A stretch of 6,950 nt of DNA from CAZOWW01 sp964583765 (GTDB lineage Bacteria > Actinomycetota > Actinomycetes > Actinomycetales > Kineosporiaceae). Location: contig CAZOWW010000200.1 in the NCBI GenBank assembly GCA_964583765.1, forward strand, positions 1-6,950. Direction: 5' to 3'. This document shows positions 4,834-6,950 of this stretch, one piece after another. The notes beneath the pieces are model-generated. The model was given only the letters and a program-made list of their open reading frames with translations. It searched no databases and was not told where the DNA came from. Numbering within the stretch: position 1 is the first letter of the stretch; each line of letters starts with the position of its first letter. Both the position numbers and the translations under genes were made by a program.

Positions 4834-4930
4834 GAACCATGCTGAACGAGGCGGTCGGGGCGCTCGGCAGGTCTTCCAGGGCCTGCAGTCCGCCGGACTG
4901 TTCGCGTGTGCTCTCGCGCGGGTGTCCGGC

Positions 4931-4960
4931 GCCGACCATGCATGTGCCGACCATGCATCA
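4931..4960 (+). repeat. 15-bp direct repeat containing GACCATGCAT
   Basis: GCCGACCATGCAT occurs at 4931-4943 and again at 4946-4958, a tandem pair of period 15 bp. Each copy includes the palindrome ATGCAT. Period and position could suit a regulator binding site, but no known factor is recognised. Confidence 0.7.
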
Positions 4961-5061
4961 GCGCGTGAGCACCGCCGGTTCCCCCTCCCGGGGTCGAACC
5001 GGCCGCCATCCGGACCACCAGGAACGGATCACCACAGACGGATCATCACGACAGCAGGACG

Positions 5062-5088
5062 CCGTGCGCCGAAGAGAACGGCGCACGG
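5062..5088 (+). other. strong hairpin in the nrdJ leader
   Basis: CCGTGCGCC (5062-5070) pairs perfectly with GGCGCACGG (5080-5088); the loop is GAAGAGAAC. It is the most stable simple stem in the nrdR-nrdJ gap and ends 145 bases before the nrdJ start. GAGTTTCC follows at 5092-5099, a short T-run only, so it may be an attenuator or an RNA-stability element. Confidence 0.5.
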
Positions 5089-5233
5089 GCCGGAGTTTCC
5101 CGGGGCGGGCGTGCGGGCACGACGGACGTGACCGCGTGAACGGGGAGGACTCCGCGATACGAAGGGCCGGCAGGACCACGAAGCCGGCACGACAGAGGCC
5201 GGAACCTTTCGCATACCAAGGGGTAGGAACACC

Positions 5234-6950
5234 ATGACGGAAACCACGTCGGACGCCGGCACGCGCAAGACCAAGGGCGACGGCCCTCGGGTGCAGCGCA
5301 CGGGACTGGCGGTCACCCGGGTGTTCACCACGGACGGTGTGCACCCCTACGACGCGGTGACCTGGGAACGCAGGGACGTCGTCCAGACCAACTGGAAGAC
5401 CGGAGAGACGATCTTCGAGCAGCCCGGGGTGGAGTTCCCGGACTTCTGGAGCCTGAACGCCTCGACCATCGTCACCACCAAGTACTTCCGCGGGGCGCTC
5501 GGCACGGATGCCCGGGAGTGGAGTCTCAAGCAGCTCATCGATCGCGTGGTGATGACCTACGCCAAGGTGGGCAAGGACCGGGGCTACTTCGCCACCGACG
5601 CGGACGCCGAGATCTTCGAGCACGAGCTGACCTGGATGCTGCTGCACCAGGTGTTCAGCTTCAACTCCCCGGTCTGGTTCAACGTCGGCACTCCGGCCCC
5701 TCAGCAGGTCTCGGCCTGCTTCATCCTGTCCGTGGACGACTCGATGGAGTCGATCCTGAACTGGTACCGGGAAGAGGGGTTCATCTTCAAGGGCGGCTCG
5801 GGAGCCGGCCTGAACCTCTCCCGGATCCGCTCGTCCAAGGAACTGCTCTCCAGCGGCGGAACCGCCTCGGGGCCGGTCTCGTTCATGCGCGGCGCCGACG
5901 CCTCGGCCGGGACGATCAAGTCCGGCGGCGCGACCCGTCGGGCCGCCAAGATGGTGGTCCTGGACGTCGACCACCCGGACATCGAGGAGTTCGTCGAGAC
6001 CAAGGCCCGCGAGGAGCACAAGATCCGTGCTCTGCGGGACGCCGGATTCGACATGGACCTGGGTGGGCGGGACATCGCCAGCGTGCAGTACCAGAACGCC
6101 AACAACTCGGTGCGGGTCTCCGACGAGTTCATGCGGGCCGTGGAGAACGACGAGCCGTTCGGGCTGCGCGCCCGCACGACCGGGGAGATCATTGAGTCCC
6201 TCCGGGCGCGGGAGCTCTTCCACCGCATGGCACGGGCCGCCTGGGAGTGCGCCGATCCCGGGATCCAGTACGACGACACGATCAACGACTGGCACACCAC
6301 GCCCGACTCGGGCCGGATCACCGCTTCCAACCCGTGCAGCGAGTACCTGCACCTGGACAACTCCAGCTGCAACCTCGCCTCGCTGAACCTGATGAAGTTC
6401 CTCAAGCCGGACGGGAGCTTCGACTCGGCCACCTTCGTGAAGGTGGTGGAGCTCGTCATCACCGCAATGGACATCTCCATCTGCTTCGCCGACTTCCCGA
6501 CCGAGGCCATCGGGGAGACGACGCGCCGGTTCCGCCAGCTGGGCATCGGTTACGCGAACCTCGGTGCGCTGCTCATGGCCTGCGGCCTCGGGTACGACTC
6601 CGACGGCGGTCGTGCGCTGGCGGCGTCCATCACCTCCCTGATGACCGCGACGGCGTACCGGCGCTCCGCGGAGATGGCGGGAGTCGTGGGCCCCTACGAC
6701 GGGTACGCCCCCAACGCCGAGGGGCACCGCCGGGTGATGCGCAAGCACGCGGCCGCCCACGACGCGGTGCGTGGCGTCAACGCCGTGGACCGCGACGTGC
6801 ACCGGGTCGCGACCCGGGAGTGGAACACCTGCCTGAAGGTCGGGGAGCGGGACGGGTGGCGCAACGCGCAGGCGAGCGTGCTGGCGCCCACCGGGACCAT
6901 CGGCTTCATGATGGACTGCGACACCACCGGCATCGAGCCGGACTTCTCGC
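5234..6950 (+). CDS. nrdJ: NrdJ, adenosylcobalamin-dependent class II ribonucleotide reductase (3' end outside window)
   Basis: The first 572 codons are present and uninterrupted; actinomycete NrdJ is usually over 900 residues, so roughly the last third is missing only because the window ends. The enzyme reduces ribonucleotides to deoxyribonucleotides using a thiyl radical generated from adenosylcobalamin. All expected landmarks are seen: Cys162 in VSACFIL (first redox cysteine), the active-site Asn366-Pro-Cys368-Ser-Glu370, Cys379 in SSCNLASLNL (redox partner), and the phosphate-binding APTGTIGF at 551-558 followed by DCDTTGIEPD. Conserved stretches FNSPVWFNVGTP and KGGSGAGLNLSRIRSSKELLSSGG confirm the family. 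The first 20 or so residues are variable and polar. ATG at 5234 has AGGGGTAGGA ending 5 bases before it. Its neighbour nrdR is its expected repressor. No internal stop, frameshift or intein is seen. Confidence 0.98.
   Translation, partial: MTETTSDAGTRKTKGDGPRVQRTGLAVTRVFTTDGVHPYDAVTWERRDVVQTNWKTGETIFEQPGVEFPDFWSLNASTIVTTKYFRGALGTDAREWSLKQLIDRVVMTYAKVGKDRGYFATDADAEIFEHELTWMLLHQVFSFNSPVWFNVGTPAPQQVSACFILSVDDSMESILNWYREEGFIFKGGSGAGLNLSRIRSSKELLSSGGTASGPVSFMRGADASAGTIKSGGATRRAAKMVVLDVDHPDIEEFVETKAREEHKIRALRDAGFDMDLGGRDIASVQYQNANNSVRVSDEFMRAVENDEPFGLRARTTGEIIESLRARELFHRMARAAWECADPGIQYDDTINDWHTTPDSGRITASNPCSEYLHLDNSSCNLASLNLMKFLKPDGSFDSATFVKVVELVITAMDISICFADFPTEAIGETTRRFRQLGIGYANLGALLMACGLGYDSDGGRALAASITSLMTATAYRRSAEMAGVVGPYDGYAPNAEGHRRVMRKHAAAHDAVRGVNAVDRDVHRVATREWNTCLKVGERDGWRNAQASVLAPTGTIGFMMDCDTTGIEPDFS

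Larger units (their letters stand above)
4752..5233 (+). other. 482-bp nrdR-nrdJ intergenic region / nrdJ leader
   Basis: No gene with a credible start and no NrdR box was recognised. The stretch holds two overlapping hairpins (4804-4833), a 15-bp tandem repeat (4931-4960), a 9-bp-stem hairpin (5062-5088) and a tight 5-bp stem CGTGC/GCACG (5110-5121). It ends in the nrdJ ribosome site AGGGGTAGGA. No cobalamin-riboswitch core was recognised, and no convincing internal promoter, so nrdJ is either co-transcribed with nrdR through a long structured spacer or has a promoter I cannot see. Confidence 0.5.

Noticed and set aside
4179..5018. A 279-codon minus-strand frame over nrdR
   Set aside because: Shadow of nrdR; no family motif, and it would run through the nrdR promoter and spacer.
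4752..5233. Cobalamin riboswitch upstream of the B12-dependent nrdJ
   Set aside because: No B12-box-like core or the expected multi-stem layout could be found by eye. B12 riboswitches would in any case be expected on B12-independent alternatives rather than on a B12-using enzyme.
4839..5237. A 132-codon plus-strand ORF between nrdR and nrdJ
   Set aside because: No Shine-Dalgarno before it, Arg-rich random-looking product, and it overlaps the nrdJ start and several hairpins.
4958..6802. A 614-codon open frame on the minus strand
   Set aside because: It is antisense to nrdJ, whose catalytic motifs are unmistakable. The translation is Val/Gly/Arg/His-rich, as expected from the opposite strand of strongly GC-biased codons.

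Overview
High-GC DNA with strongly G/C-ending codons, Shine-Dalgarno sequences of the AGGAGG type and GTG as well as ATG starts points to an actinomycete. The order lexA <- | -> LysM protein, nrdR, nrdJ, and the NrdJ sequence, fit the Frankia/Streptomyces/Mycobacterium side of the phylum. Frankiales is my best guess, but it rests on remembered gene order and protein style, not on a search.

Layout. Positions 1-217 hold the 3' end of a plus-strand gene encoding a heptad-repeat (probably coiled-coil) protein, with a perfect 21-bp tandem repeat. After a 354-bp gap comes a plus-strand lipoprotein gene (572-1297). Its C-terminal domain resembles the Cu/Zn superoxide dismutase barrel but seems to lack the metal ligands. 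A strong hairpin follows its stop codon. Two minus-strand genes come next: a small acyl-carrier-protein-like gene (1434-1685) without the usual phosphopantetheine serine, and lexA (1874-2689). A 790-bp divergent region (2690-3479) carries the lexA leader, a probable LexA site near lexA, and a striking pair of inverted LexA boxes at 3240-3269 placed on a plus-strand promoter. On the plus strand follow a membrane-anchored LysM protein (3480-4013), the repressor gene nrdR (4251-4751), and nrdJ (from 5234 to beyond the window end), the B12-dependent class II ribonucleotide reductase.

How the parts fit. LexA is the SOS repressor. The LysM protein sits where mycobacteria and corynebacteria carry the SOS-induced cell-division inhibitors Rv2719c (ChiZ) and DivS, so a DNA-damage division checkpoint is the natural reading. 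NrdR senses adenine nucleotides and represses ribonucleotide reductase genes. Two NrdR boxes spaced exactly 32 bp lie on its own probable promoter, and two or three DnaA-box-like 9-mers lie among them. The right half of the window therefore links DNA damage, division arrest and dNTP supply. The 482-bp nrdR-nrdJ gap is unusually long for a co-transcribed pair and contains strong hairpins.

No mobile element, tRNA, rRNA or CRISPR array was seen. The region is core chromosome rather than an obvious new defence or biosynthetic system. The less ordinary items are the serine-less carrier protein, the SOD-like lipoprotein, and the stacked regulatory sites before the LysM gene and nrdR.
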